Below, in pieces: positions 1-7,845 of a stretch of 56,492 bases of DNA. Made by a program: the position numbers and the translations under genes. The DNA comes from Caulobacter vibrioides (GTDB taxonomy: Bacteria; Pseudomonadota; Alphaproteobacteria; Caulobacterales; Caulobacteraceae): contig LNIY01000083.1 of assembly GCA_001449105.1 (NCBI GenBank), forward strand, positions 1-56,492, given 5' to 3'. The notes under the pieces were generated by a model, which had not been told where the DNA came from, searched no databases, and saw only the letters and a list, made by a program, of their open reading frames with translations. Positions within the stretch are counted from its first letter, which is position 1. The number at the start of each line of letters is the position of its first letter.

Positions 1-247
1 GCGTCTTGGCGCCGATGCGGCCCACCGCGGCGGCGTCCTCCATGTGGGCGATGCCGGCCACCAGGGTGGTGAACACCAGCGGCGCGATGATCATCTTGAT
101 CAGCCGCAGGAAGATGTCGGTGATCAGCCCAAGGCTCGAGGCGGCCGACTTGGCCCCTTCGGCGTCCAGGAACTGGTTGCACCCCCAGCCGACGAGGATC
201 CCCAGCACCATCGCGCCGATGATCAGATAGGCGAAGCGTTTGTTCAT
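1..247 (-). CDS. Dicarboxylate/amino acid:cation symporter, N-terminal part
   Basis: Only the first 82 codons are in the window; the gene runs off the left edge. The start is MNKRFAYLIIGAMVLGILVGWG, a hydrophobic first helix, followed by a loop and the segment FLRLIKMIIAPLVFTTLVAG, which is the hallmark second/third helix region of the DAACS (DctA/GltP/GltT) family. These inner-membrane carriers import C4-dicarboxylates or acidic amino acids with Na+ or H+. The ATG at 245-247 (reverse) is preceded by a purine-rich GGAAGA-like stretch. The gene is divergent from amn, leaving about 220 bases between them. The substrate cannot be decided from this fragment. Confidence 0.85.
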   Translation of the reverse strand, partial: MNKRFAYLIIGAMVLGILVGWGCNQFLDAEGAKSAASSLGLITDIFLRLIKMIIAPLVFTTLVAGIAHMEDAAAVGRIGAKT

Positions 248-466
248 CGAGCGTCTTCCGTTCCCCCTCGGCCGCGGACGGCCGGGTCCTGCTCAGCGCC
301 CTCCCAGCAGGCGCATTCGTTTCATGGACGCCCCCGAAAGGGGCATGTGGCGCCCCTTTTGGCGGAGCGGGAAGGCTTCGTCCATGCCCCGGGCGTCACA
401 AAGGCGCAGCCTGGCGCGTCTATGCCCTGGTCTGGTCAGGCTGTGGGAAGGCTGATATAGGACGCC

Positions 467-1921
467 ATGTCTAACCAAGAAAAAGCGATCGCCGTCGTCG
501 AACGGCTCAACTCCGAATACGAGCGCGCCGTCGAGGCGCTGCGCACCGCCCTCCGGGCCTATCTCGAAAATGGAACCCGCCCCGACCCGCAGATGCGGTT
601 CGACGGTTCGTTCACCTATCCCGAGCTGCGCCTGACCTACGATCCCGAGGCCCTGCCGCCGAAGCTGGCGCGCGCCTTCGCCCGGGTCAGCCGTCCGGGC
701 GTCTATTCGACCACGGTCACCAAGCCGGCCCAGTTCAAGGACTACCTGGTCGAGCAGCTGACCCTGCTGATGGACGACTTCGACGTCGAGATCGAGATCG
801 CCCGCTCCGAGCAGGAGATCCCCTATCCCTACGTGCTGGACGCCAGCATCGACCTGAACCAGGCCGACGTCCGCAGCGAGGATATCGCCCGCTTCTTCCC
901 GACCACGGACCTGGCCTTCATCGGCGACGAGATCGCCGACGGCGTCTGGAGTCCCGCTCTGGAGGAAACCCGGCCGCTGGCCCTGTTCGACGGCCTGCGC
1001 ACCGACTTCTCGCTGGCCCGCCTGCGCCACTACACCGGCGCCCCGGCCGAGCACGTGCAGCCGTTCATCCTGTTCACCAACTACCACCGCTACGTGGACG
1101 AGTTCGTCCGCTGGGGCGTGGAGCAGCTGAAGAAGCCGGGCAGCCCGTACACGGCGCTGTCGTGCTCGGGCGGCGTGGTGGTCACCGCCGAGACGCCGAA
1201 CGCCGAGCAGGCCATCGCCGACGGCGCCTGGCGCAAGCACCAGATGCCGGCCTATCACCTGATCGCCCCGAACGGTCAGGGCGTCAGCCTGGTCAACATC
1301 GGCGTCGGCCCGTCCAACGCCAAGACCATCTGCGACCACCTGGCGGTGCTGCGTCCGCAGGCCTGGCTGATGATCGGCCACTGCGGCGGCCTGCGCGACA
1401 CCCAGACCATCGGCGACTATGTGCTGGCCCACGCCTATCTGCGCGACGACCACGTGCTGGACGTGGTGCTGCCGCCGGAGATCCCGGTGCCGTCGATCGC
1501 CGAGGTGCAGCGCGCCCTCTACGACGCGGCCAAGGCGATCAGCGGCGACACCGGCCAGGAGCTGAAGAAGCGCCTGCGCACCGGCACCGTGGTCACCACC
1601 GACGACCGCAACTGGGAACTGCGCCACAGCCTGTCGGCCCTGCGCTTCAACCAGAGCCGCGCCGTCGCCATCGACATGGAAAGCGCCACCATCGCCGCCC
1701 AGGGCTATCGCTTCCGGGTGCCATACGGGACGCTGCTGTGCGTGTCGGACAAGCCGCTGCACGGCGAGATCAAGCTGCCCGGCCAGGCCAACGCCTTCTA
1801 CGAGCGGGCGATCAGCCAGCACCTGCAGATCGGCATCCTGACCTGCCAGCTGCTGCACGAGGAAGGTCCCAACCTGCACTCGCGCAAGCTGCGCGCCTTC
1901 GACGAGCCGCCTTTCCGGTAA
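467..1921 (+). CDS. amn: AMP nucleosidase
   Basis: The 484-residue protein has the length expected for AMP nucleosidase, which hydrolyses AMP to adenine and ribose 5-phosphate in the cytoplasm and so helps control adenylate pools. Residues about 1-180 form the AMP-nucleosidase-specific N-terminal domain. The C-terminal half is a nucleoside-phosphorylase fold: GHCGGLRD near residue 305 and the purine/ribose-binding stretch AIDMESATIAAQGY near residue 405 are visible. The ATG at 467 gives MSNQEKAIAVVERLN, a typical beginning. It is monocistronic: a divergent transporter lies upstream and a strong hairpin terminator lies 43 bases after the stop. Confidence 0.95.
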   Translation: MSNQEKAIAVVERLNSEYERAVEALRTALRAYLENGTRPDPQMRFDGSFTYPELRLTYDPEALPPKLARAFARVSRPGVYSTTVTKPAQFKDYLVEQLTLLMDDFDVEIEIARSEQEIPYPYVLDASIDLNQADVRSEDIARFFPTTDLAFIGDEIADGVWSPALEETRPLALFDGLRTDFSLARLRHYTGAPAEHVQPFILFTNYHRYVDEFVRWGVEQLKKPGSPYTALSCSGGVVVTAETPNAEQAIADGAWRKHQMPAYHLIAPNGQGVSLVNIGVGPSNAKTICDHLAVLRPQAWLMIGHCGGLRDTQTIGDYVLAHAYLRDDHVLDVVLPPEIPVPSIAEVQRALYDAAKAISGDTGQELKKRLRTGTVVTTDDRNWELRHSLSALRFNQSRAVAIDMESATIAAQGYRFRVPYGTLLCVSDKPLHGEIKLPGQANAFYERAISQHLQIGILTCQLLHEEGPNLHSRKLRAFDEPPFR

Positions 1922-1963
1922 GGAATTGGCCGCTGAGGATCGGCGCCGTCTGAAAACGACGAA

Positions 1964-1992
1964 GGGGCGGTGGTCATCCACCGCCCCTTTTT
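1964..1992 (+). terminator. Rho-independent terminator of amn
   Basis: A perfect 10-bp stem (GGGGCGGTGG / CCACCGCCCC) with a TCAT loop is followed directly by TTTTT. It lies between amn and the convergent M56 peptidase gene. The T tract is on the amn side, so it terminates amn; the stem could also work in the other direction because two A residues precede it. Confidence 0.9.
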
Positions 1993-2011
1993 CCTGGGCT
2001 TCGCCGAGACC

Positions 2012-3223
2012 CTACTGGGGAACCATGAAGGCGATCGGGATCGTCACCTTGCCGCCGGCGGTGGGTTTGCCGTCCACGGTCTTGGGCTGCATGCGGAAGT
2101 ACTGGCTGAGCTGCAGGGCCGCGTCGCCGAACGCATAGGGGCCGTCGCTCTGGCGCAGCACCTCGCACTTCTCCAGCGTGCCGTCGACGGCGACGTCGCA
2201 GGTGATGAGCGCGCGGCCCGAGGCCTTGGCCGCCGCGGCGTCGGCCGGATAGTAGCGGGCCAGGTCGTTGGCGTCGGGCTTCTGGACCCAGTCGGGCCGC
2301 TCGACGACCGGCCTGGGCGTCACTTCGGGATTGGCGGCCCAGACCGCGCCGGCGGCGGCCGAGGCCAGCAGGGCGACGAGGGCCAGGCCGGCCTTGCGGC
2401 GCAGCGGCGTGAGGGAGGCGGCGTTCAGCATGGTCAGTCTCTCCTTCAGGGGATGGGGCCCCGCCGCCGGCCAATGGCATCCGAGCGGGGCGGTCTTGGC
2501 CGTCAGCACCGTGCTGAGCAGCGTTTCGGCATAGAGGCGGCGGGCGTGCGGGTGGCGCTCGATCACGGCGGCGTCGCAGGCGATCTCCTGGTCGACGCGC
2601 AGGGCCCGGGCGGCCAGGTGGACCAGCGGGTTGAACCAGCACAGGCATTGCAGGGCGACGACCAGGCCGTTGATCGTGGCGTCGCCGCGCCGCAGGTGGA
2701 CGTCCTCGTGGGCGAGGACCAGCGCGCGGGCCTGTCCCTGGAAGCGTTCGGCGAAATCGGCCGGCACGACGATGCGCGGGCGCAGGGCGCCCAGCACCAG
2801 CGGGCCGGCGTCGACATGCTGGCCGCGCAGCACGCCAGGCTCGCCCTCCAGCGGCGTCAGCCGGCCCGCGGCGCGGACGAAGCGGATCTGGCGCAGGGCG
2901 AACAGGCCGAAGGCCAGCGCCGCCCCGACCACCCAGACCCCGATGGCGACGTCCGCCAGGTCCGCCGCCTGCCGGGTGGCCCGGGCGGCGGCCGCGACGG
3001 CCCCGGGGGTCAGTTCCACCGTCTGATAGAAGGTCATCGCCGTGGGGGCGCGGACCGGAACCAGGCTGATCAGGGCGCACAGCGGCGCGGCCAGCCACAG
3101 GGCGTAGGCGGCCAGCGGACCGAGGCGCCGACGGACCGGCTTGCGCAGCAGCATCACCGCGACGACGGCGACGGCCAGGGCGAGGTTGGCGCGGACCAGC
3201 GCCTCGACGAGATCCCCGCTCAT
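2012..3223 (-). CDS. M56 (BlaR1-like) membrane metallopeptidase with C-terminal TonB domain
   Basis: This 403-residue protein has hydrophobic helices near residues 10-26, 37-56 and 90-110, then the zinc peptidase motif H172-E173-D-V-H176 and the downstream EIACD motif (E213) typical of M56/BlaR1 proteases. A further membrane segment (about 278-297) leads to a periplasmic tail whose last 65 residues (RALITCDVAVDGTLEKC... to VTIPIAFMVPQ) look like a TonB C-terminal domain. In BlaR1/MecR1 that position carries a beta-lactam sensor; no SxxK/KTG penicillin-binding signature is seen here, so the stimulus is unknown. The ATG overlaps the stop of the upstream blaI-like gene (ATGA), so the two are translationally coupled. 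By family precedent the peptidase would cleave the BlaI-like repressor upon signalling; this is inference. Confidence 0.85.
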   Translation of the reverse strand: MSGDLVEALVRANLALAVAVVAVMLLRKPVRRRLGPLAAYALWLAAPLCALISLVPVRAPTAMTFYQTVELTPGAVAAAARATRQAADLADVAIGVWVVGAALAFGLFALRQIRFVRAAGRLTPLEGEPGVLRGQHVDAGPLVLGALRPRIVVPADFAERFQGQARALVLAHEDVHLRRGDATINGLVVALQCLCWFNPLVHLAARALRVDQEIACDAAVIERHPHARRLYAETLLSTVLTAKTAPLGCHWPAAGPHPLKERLTMLNAASLTPLRRKAGLALVALLASAAAGAVWAANPEVTPRPVVERPDWVQKPDANDLARYYPADAAAAKASGRALITCDVAVDGTLEKCEVLRQSDGPYAFGDAALQLSQYFRMQPKTVDGKPTAGGKVTIPIAFMVPQ

Positions 3224-3582
3224 TTGGAGATCCTCTCGACCAGGGCCTTCAACTCGGCGATGTCCTCGTCGCTCAGCTTGCCGGCGTCGGAGAACTGGGT
3301 GACCAGCGGCGCCAGGCGGCCGTCGAACAGCCGGTCCAGCAGGCCCTGGCTTTCGGCGGCCACGTAGTCGCCCCGGGCGACCAGCGGCGCGTACTGGTAG
3401 CGGCGGCCCTCGGGCGTGGCGCCGACGGCCTTCTTCTTCACAAGGCGGCTGAGCAGTTGCTTGACCGTGCCCTCGGTCCAGCCGTTGGGTTCGCCGACCT
3501 CGGCGATGATCGCCTCTGAGGTCAGCGGGTTCTTCCGCCACAGCGCCTCCATGATGACGCTCTCGGCCGAACTGATCTTCAT
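3220..3582 (-). CDS. BlaI/MecI-family transcriptional repressor
   Basis: This 120-residue winged-helix protein starts MKISSAESVIMEALWRKNP and contains the helix-turn-helix stretch around residues 25-45 (GWTEGTVKQLLSRLVKKKAV) typical of BlaI, MecI and CopY repressors. The C-terminal half (residues 75-120) would be the dimerisation and protease-sensitive region. The ATG at 3582 has a GAGGAA ribosome-binding site 8 bases upstream. A longer reading from 3627 would run through the palindromic operator and is disfavoured. It is the first gene of a two-gene operon with the M56 peptidase. A beta-lactamase target gene is not next to it, so its regulon may be only this operon or lie elsewhere. Confidence 0.9.
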   Translation of the reverse strand: MKISSAESVIMEALWRKNPLTSEAIIAEVGEPNGWTEGTVKQLLSRLVKKKAVGATPEGRRYQYAPLVARGDYVAAESQGLLDRLFDGRLAPLVTQFSDAGKLSDEDIAELKALVERISK

Positions 3583-3604
3583 GGACGTTTCCTCGATGAC
3601 GCTT

Positions 3605-3632
3605 GTCAACGATGGCGACGTTGACATCTGTC
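3605..3632. promoter_or_regulatory. Candidate BlaI operator dyads
   Basis: Two dyads lie just upstream of the blaI-like start: GTCAACG-N7-CGTTGAC (3605-3625, perfect 7-bp arms) and the overlapping GACA-TC-TGTC (3623-3632). BlaI/MecI proteins bind TACA/TGTA-type or GACA/TGTC-type half-sites, so autoregulation is likely. Binding itself is inferred. Confidence 0.6.
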
Positions 3633-3680
3633 ATCGAGGTCGTCAACCGGTGTTTTTCCGCGGTCGCGGACCTTGCCCCG

Positions 3681-4427
3681 TCAGGTGGTCGCCGCCTCGT
3701 GGCGCATCGCCTCGGCCGCCAGCGCCACGTGCTCGGGGATCCGTCCGTCCGCCTTGCGCTCGCTGTAGCGGTCGACGAGGTAGCCGGCCCGGTCGCGGGT
3801 CAGCAGGGTGAACTTCACCAGTTCCTCCATCACGTCGACGACCCGGTCGTAGTAGCCGGACGGCTTCATCCGGTCGTTCTCGTCGAACTCCTTGTAGGCC
3901 ATGGCCACCGACGATTGGTTGGGGATGGTGACCATCCGCATCCAGCGGCCCAGCAGGCGCAGGGTGTTGACGGCGTTGAACGACTGCGAGCCGCCGCTGA
4001 CCTGCATGACGGCCAGGGTCCTGCCCTGGGTGGGGCGGACGCTGCCGATCTCCAGCGGGATCCAGTCGATCTGGGCCTTGATGACGCCGGTGATCGCGCC
4101 GTGGCGCTCGGGGCTGCACCAGACCTGGCCCTCCGCCCATTGCGACAGCGCCCGCAGTTCCTGGACCTTCGGATGGTCCGGGCCCGTCGCGTCGGGCAGC
4201 GGCAGGTCGCGAGGGTCGAAGATCCGGGTCTCGCAGCCCAGGGCCTGGAGGATGCGCGCGGCCTCCTCGACCAGCAGGCGGCTGAACGAACGCTCTCGCA
4301 GCGAGCCGTAGAGCAGCAGTATGCGCGGCGGATGCATGGACGGCGCCGCCGCTTCCAGTCGTCCCTGATCGATGGGGGCGAGGAACCTGGCGTCGAGGGC
4401 GGGGAATTCGGTCACGGACAGCTCCAT
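3681..4427 (-). CDS. arsH: ArsH NADPH-dependent FMN reductase
   Basis: The 248-residue flavodoxin-like protein carries the FMN phosphate-binding loop [10 protein letters not shown] at residues 41-50, which is the ArsH signature, and downstream [16 protein letters not shown] and [14 protein letters not shown] segments typical of the family. ArsH proteins use NADPH and FMN and, in several bacteria, oxidise trivalent organoarsenicals such as methylarsenite to less toxic pentavalent forms. The ATG at 4427 is preferred; the reading from 4493 would overlap the divergent arsR gene and its operator. It is transcribed away from arsR across a 40-base gap holding the inverted repeat, so ArsR probably controls both directions. 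Confidence 0.93.
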   Translation of the reverse strand: MELSVTEFPALDARFLAPIDQGRLEAAAPSMHPPRILLLYGSLRERSFSRLLVEEAARILQALGCETRIFDPRDLPLPDATGPDHPKVQELRALSQWAEGQVWCSPERHGAITGVIKAQIDWIPLEIGSVRPTQGRTLAVMQVSGGSQSFNAVNTLRLLGRWMRMVTIPNQSSVAMAYKEFDENDRMKPSGYYDRVVDVMEELVKFTLLTRDRAGYLVDRYSERKADGRIPEHVALAAEAMRHEAATT

Positions 4428-4438
4428 CTCGGCTTGAA

Positions 4439-4476
4439 CGATTCGATATTTCGAGCATATTGGAAATATGGAATCG
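4439..4476. promoter_or_regulatory. Candidate ArsR operator between arsH and arsR
   Basis: There is an inverted repeat with 14-bp arms (CGATTCGATATTTC at 4439-4452 and GAAATATGGAATCG at 4463-4476), 13 of 14 positions complementary, separated by 10 bases. The right arm contains the arsR ATG (4468-4470). ArsR binding here would block both divergent transcription starts; binding is inferred from position and symmetry. Confidence 0.75.
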
Positions 4477-4821
4477 AAAGCCGCTGTCAACATGCTCTCC
4501 GCCCTCGGTCACGAGGGGCGACTGGCGATCTTCCGGCTGCTGGTGAAGGCCGGTCCGGACGGGGTCGCGGCGGGCGAGATCGCGCGCGCCCTGGACGTCC
4601 CGCCCAGCAGCCTGTCGGCCAATCTCAACGTGCTGGCCCATGCGGGCCTGGCCGCTTCCCGGCGCGAGGGGCGGTCGATCATCTATTCGGCGGACTACGG
4701 CGCGATGAGCGGGATGCTGGGCTTCCTGATGGAGGACTGCTGCAACGGCGCGCCCGAGATCTGCGCGCCGCTGGGCTCGGTCCTGGCGCGCGTGAAGGCC
4801 TGCGCGCCCGGGGCCTGCTGA
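4468..4821 (+). CDS. arsR: ArsR-family arsenite-responsive repressor
   Basis: This 117-residue winged-helix protein begins [20 protein letters not shown], the usual start of plasmid- and rhizobium-type ArsR proteins, with the recognition helix around residues 43-62 ([18 protein letters not shown]). Cysteines occur at 91, 92, 99, 112 and 117; the DCCNG pair with the C-terminal cysteines is a plausible As(III) site and differs from the CVC helix site of the E. coli type. It leads the arsR-aqpS-arsC operon, with 2 bases between its stop and the next start. The start codon lies inside the right arm of the operator. An alternative ATG at 4492 would remove conserved residues. Confidence 0.92.
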   Translation: MESKAAVNMLSALGHEGRLAIFRLLVKAGPDGVAAGEIARALDVPPSSLSANLNVLAHAGLAASRREGRSIIYSADYGAMSGMLGFLMEDCCNGAPEICAPLGSVLARVKACAPGAC

Positions 4822-4823
4822 CC

Positions 4824-5498
4824 ATGGAGGCCTTCGGCGCATCGCGGCGGCTGGCCGCCGAGGGCCTGGGCTCGGCCCTGCTGCTGGCTGTGGTGGTCGG
4901 CTCGGGGATCATGGGCGAGCGTCTGGCGGGCGGCAACGTCGCCATCGCCCTGCTCGGCGCCACCCTGGCCACCGGCGCCGCCCTGGTCGTGCTGATCGGC
5001 GTGTTCGGCCCGATCTCGGGCGCTCACTTCAACCCGGCGGCGACCCTGGTCGCGGTCCTGCGGCGCGACATGCCGTGGCGATCGGCCCTGGCCTATCCGG
5101 TCGTCCAGGTCGCCGGCGCGGTGCTCGGCGTCTGGGCCGCCCACGCCATGTTCGGCGAGCCGATCCTTCAGGTGTCGACCAGGGTGCGGGACGGCGGCGG
5201 CCAGGCCTTCTCTGAAGCGGTGGCGACGTTCGGCCTGATCGCGACCATCCTCGGCACGGCGCGCTTTCGGCCCCAGAGCACGCCCATGGCCGTCGGCCTC
5301 TACATCGCCGCCGCCTACTGGTTCACCGCCTCGACCTCGTTCGCCAACCCGGCGGTGACGATCGCGCGCAGCCTGTCGGACACCTTCGCCGGGATCGCGC
5401 CGTCCAGCGCGCCGGCCTTCATCCTGGCCCAGTTCGTCGGCGCGCTGCTCGCGGCGGGCGTCTTCGGCTGGCTTCTCAAGGCGGAAAAGACCTCATGA
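4824..5498 (+). CDS. aqpS: Aquaglyceroporin (arsenite channel AqpS-like)
   Basis: The 224-residue membrane protein of the MIP family has both pore NPA boxes: HFNPAAT (NPA at 70-72) and SFANPAVT (NPA at 175-177), with about six hydrophobic segments between and around them. It lies between arsR and arsC with no arsB or acr3 in sight, the arrangement described for Sinorhizobium meliloti, where AqpS lets arsenite produced by ArsC leave the cell down its gradient. The function is therefore assigned mainly from context; general glycerol or water channelling is the alternative. The ATG at 4824 is followed by MEAFGASRRLAAEGLGSALL. The stop overlaps the arsC ATG (ATGA). Confidence 0.85.
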   Translation: MEAFGASRRLAAEGLGSALLLAVVVGSGIMGERLAGGNVAIALLGATLATGAALVVLIGVFGPISGAHFNPAATLVAVLRRDMPWRSALAYPVVQVAGAVLGVWAAHAMFGEPILQVSTRVRDGGGQAFSEAVATFGLIATILGTARFRPQSTPMAVGLYIAAAYWFTASTSFANPAVTIARSLSDTFAGIAPSSAPAFILAQFVGALLAAGVFGWLLKAEKTS

Positions 5499-5908
5499 GC
5501 GACACCGCGTTTCCGATCACCATCTTCCACAACCCGGCCTGCGGCACGTCTCGCAACGTGCTCGCCATGGTCCGGGCCGCCGGCTACGCGCCCGAGGTGG
5601 TCGAGTATCTCCAGGCCGGGTGGACCCGCGACCAGCTCCGCGAACTGGCCGAGCGGGCCGGGCTGAGCTTCCGCGCGCTGATCAGGGAAAAGGGGACGCC
5701 CGCCCTGGAGCTCGACCTGCTGGCCGACGGGGTGGACGAGGACCGCATTCTCGACGCCATGGTCGCGCATCCGATCCTCGTGAACCGGCCCATCGTGGTG
5801 ACGCCGAAAGGCGTGAAGCTGTGCCGCCCGTCCGAGGTCGTCCTCGATCTGCTGGACCGCAGGCCCGCAAGCTTCACCAAGGAGGACGGCGAGGTCGTGA
5901 TCCTCTGA
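5495..5908 (+). CDS. arsC: Arsenate reductase, glutaredoxin-dependent
   Basis: The 137-residue protein starts MSDTAFPITIFHNPACGTSR, with the catalytic Cys16 in the HNPACGTSRN motif of the Spx/ArsC-like thioredoxin fold. The substrate-binding arginine region is seen in NRPIVVTPKGVKLCRPSE. It reduces arsenate to arsenite in the cytoplasm using glutathione and glutaredoxin. Its ATG overlaps the aqpS stop, so production of arsenite is translationally linked to the export channel. It is the last gene of the operon; the next gene is convergent, 19 bases away. Confidence 0.95.
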   Translation: MSDTAFPITIFHNPACGTSRNVLAMVRAAGYAPEVVEYLQAGWTRDQLRELAERAGLSFRALIREKGTPALELDLLADGVDEDRILDAMVAHPILVNRPIVVTPKGVKLCRPSEVVLDLLDRRPASFTKEDGEVVIL

Positions 5909-5927
5909 CCGTCCGTCGCGACGGCTC

Positions 5928-6686
5928 TCAGCGCGAGACGCGATCCAGGAAGCCGACGATGCCCGAGGCCAGGGTCGGCTCCATCACCGCGCTCATGTGG
6001 TCGCCGGGCACGCGCCGGGCGCGGCCGTCGGGCAGCATGCCGGCCAGGGCCTCGGCCGAGCCGTTGTCGTCATCGCGCTGGCCGGCGATGACCAGGGTCG
6101 GAACGTCGATGCGGGCGATGGCTTCGGCGTCGGTAGGCATGAAGGCGTTCAGCACGCCCAGCATGGCCTCGGGCTTGAGGTCGCCGGCGGCCATCATCGC
6201 CCGCACGCGGCGTCCGGCGCGCGGGTCCTTGGCCTGGTCGCCGTTGCGGATGGCGTCCTCGAACATCGCCGCCCGCTCGCCCGCGCCCATCAGGCCCGAG
6301 GCGCCCATGCCGGCCAGGACGAGCCGCTCGGGCCGGGCGCCGCGCACCAGCATCCGCACCGCCGTGCGCGCGCCCAGCGAATAGCCCACGAGGTCGTAGT
6401 CGGTCAGGTGCAGGTGCGAGACCAGGGCCAGCTGGTCCATGGCCAGCACGTCGGCGGGCCAGGCGGCCGGGTCGGTCGGGGCGTCGGACCGGCCATGGCC
6501 GCGCAGGTCGGGTGCGATCACCCTGCGGCCGGCGCTGACCAGCGCCTGGGCGACGCCGGGCAGGAACCAGTTGCTCTCGGCGCTGGCCAGGAAGCCGTGC
6601 AGCAGCAGGGTCGGCCAGCCCTCGCCCAGGGTGCGGTAGGCGATGGAGACGCCGTCGAAACTCTGGAATCGCTGGACCGGAAGCAT
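5928..6686 (-). CDS. Alpha/beta-hydrolase
   Basis: The 252-residue protein has the alpha/beta-hydrolase catalytic set: oxyanion motif LLLHGF (27-32), nucleophile elbow GYSLGA with Ser103, acid Asp around 205-207 (AGQRDDD), and His230 (PGDHMS). The beginning LPVQRFQSFDGVSIAYRTLG suits a small esterase, lactonase or C-C hydrolase, but the substrate cannot be told. The ATG at 6686 is chosen because it begins with the usual first strand; a longer reading from 6764 would overlap the divergent phosphatase gene. No signal peptide is visible, so it is cytoplasmic. Confidence 0.85.
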   Translation of the reverse strand: MLPVQRFQSFDGVSIAYRTLGEGWPTLLLHGFLASAESNWFLPGVAQALVSAGRRVIAPDLRGHGRSDAPTDPAAWPADVLAMDQLALVSHLHLTDYDLVGYSLGARTAVRMLVRGARPERLVLAGMGASGLMGAGERAAMFEDAIRNGDQAKDPRAGRRVRAMMAAGDLKPEAMLGVLNAFMPTDAEAIARIDVPTLVIAGQRDDDNGSAEALAGMLPDGRARRVPGDHMSAVMEPTLASGIVGFLDRVSR

Positions 6687-6762
6687 GGCGGCACAATCCG
6701 CGCAGACGCACGATCCGTCCAGCGTCTCGATTTCGTCGCGTCGTGGGACTACATGCACGCCC

Positions 6763-7536
6763 ATGACCCGTCACATCCCCCTTCAAGGCGTCGAGAACTT
6801 CCGCGATTACGGCGACTACGCCGCCGGGCAAGGACGGTTGAAGAAGGGCCTGCTGTTCCGCGCCGCCCACCAGGCCGACGCCACCGACGAGGATCTGGCG
6901 GCCATGGGCGCGCTGGGCATCGTGACCGTCGTCGATCTGCGCCGCGCCCCGGAACGGGCGCGCGAGCCGTCGCGGCGCTGGACCGGCTTCTCGGCCCAGG
7001 TGATCGACAACGACCTGGGCGGAGAGGGCGACGATCCCTGGCAGACCTTCCTGCGCGGCTGGGACCATTCGGAAGCCGACCTGCGCGGCTACATGGTCGA
7101 GTCCTATCGCAGGAAGCCGTTCACCCCGCGCCACGTGGATCTCTTCACCCGCTACTTCGCAGCGCTGGCGCAGGCGAAAGGGCCGGTGCTGATCCACTGC
7201 GCCGCCGGCAAGGACCGCACGGGCCTGCTGGCCGCCCTGACCCACCACCTGGCCGGGGTGTCGCGCGACGATCTGGTCGAGGACTATCTGGCCACCAACG
7301 ATCCCGAGCGCTACGCCCGCATCGGCGAGAGCATCGGCCGCTACCTGGCCGGCTACACCGGCTCGGTCCCGCCCGAGACGGCGATCCGCGCGGCCCTGGC
7401 GGTCGAGGCCGAGTACATCCTGGCCTCGGTCGAGGCCATCGAGACCGCCCACGGCTCGATCGACGCCTATCTGGAGGCTGTGCTGGGCGTCGATGCGGCG
7501 GCCCGCGAGGCGATCTCGGCGCACATCCTGGCCTGA
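6763..7536 (+). CDS. Tyrosine-protein phosphatase (MptpB-like)
   Basis: The 257-residue protein carries the protein tyrosine phosphatase P-loop HCAAGKDRTG, with nucleophile Cys146 and Arg152 (CX5R). The N-terminal IPLQGVENFRDYG and DLRRAPER (about 58-65) are typical of the Y_phosphatase3/MptpB group, which act on phosphotyrosine and in some cases phosphoinositides. ATG 6763 is picked over upstream in-frame starts because homologous proteins begin at the LxGxxNFRD strand. It is divergent from the hydrolase gene across 76 bases. No signal peptide. Confidence 0.88.
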   Translation: MTRHIPLQGVENFRDYGDYAAGQGRLKKGLLFRAAHQADATDEDLAAMGALGIVTVVDLRRAPERAREPSRRWTGFSAQVIDNDLGGEGDDPWQTFLRGWDHSEADLRGYMVESYRRKPFTPRHVDLFTRYFAALAQAKGPVLIHCAAGKDRTGLLAALTHHLAGVSRDDLVEDYLATNDPERYARIGESIGRYLAGYTGSVPPETAIRAALAVEAEYILASVEAIETAHGSIDAYLEAVLGVDAAAREAISAHILA

Positions 7537-7555
7537 GGTTTCGCAACGCCCTCCC

Positions 7556-7709
7556 GTCGTCATCCCGGCCGTAGCGGAGCGGAGAGCCGGGACCCAGGCG
7601 ACTGGGCTCGGCGCTTGGATCGGTCGCCCGGCGAAGGCAGCCGCGTTGCGGCGGCCCCCGGGTCCGGGGCCTGCGGCCCGCTTCGCGGTCCTTCGCCCAG
7701 GATGACGAC
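7556..7709. repeat. Intergenic palindromic element, GTCATCC type
   Basis: This stretch fills most of the 309-base gap between the phosphatase and the MFS gene. Its ends are GTCGTCATCC (7556-7565) and GGATGACGAC (7700-7709), a perfect 10-bp inverted repeat. The interior holds AGAGCCGGGACCCAGG, which is also present in the element at 31388-31499, so the two are members of one family. It has no coding potential that I can support. Confidence 0.75.
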
Positions 7710-7845
7710 TGAAGGGATGGCGGAGCGCATCTTTACGCCCACCGACGATTTTCGCGTCTTGATGAAGAAGGCGTGACAAACCGCTGTTCGCGGGCGAGGC
7801 TCCGCTTCAGGGCCGCGTCAGACGGCCCGCAGCAGGGCGGACATC

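Noticed and set aside
293..1981. Long minus-strand open frame opposite amn
   Set aside because: It is the antisense of a clear AMP nucleosidase and has a composition typical of GC-rich shadow frames (many Val, Gln, Gly, Arg) with no domain.
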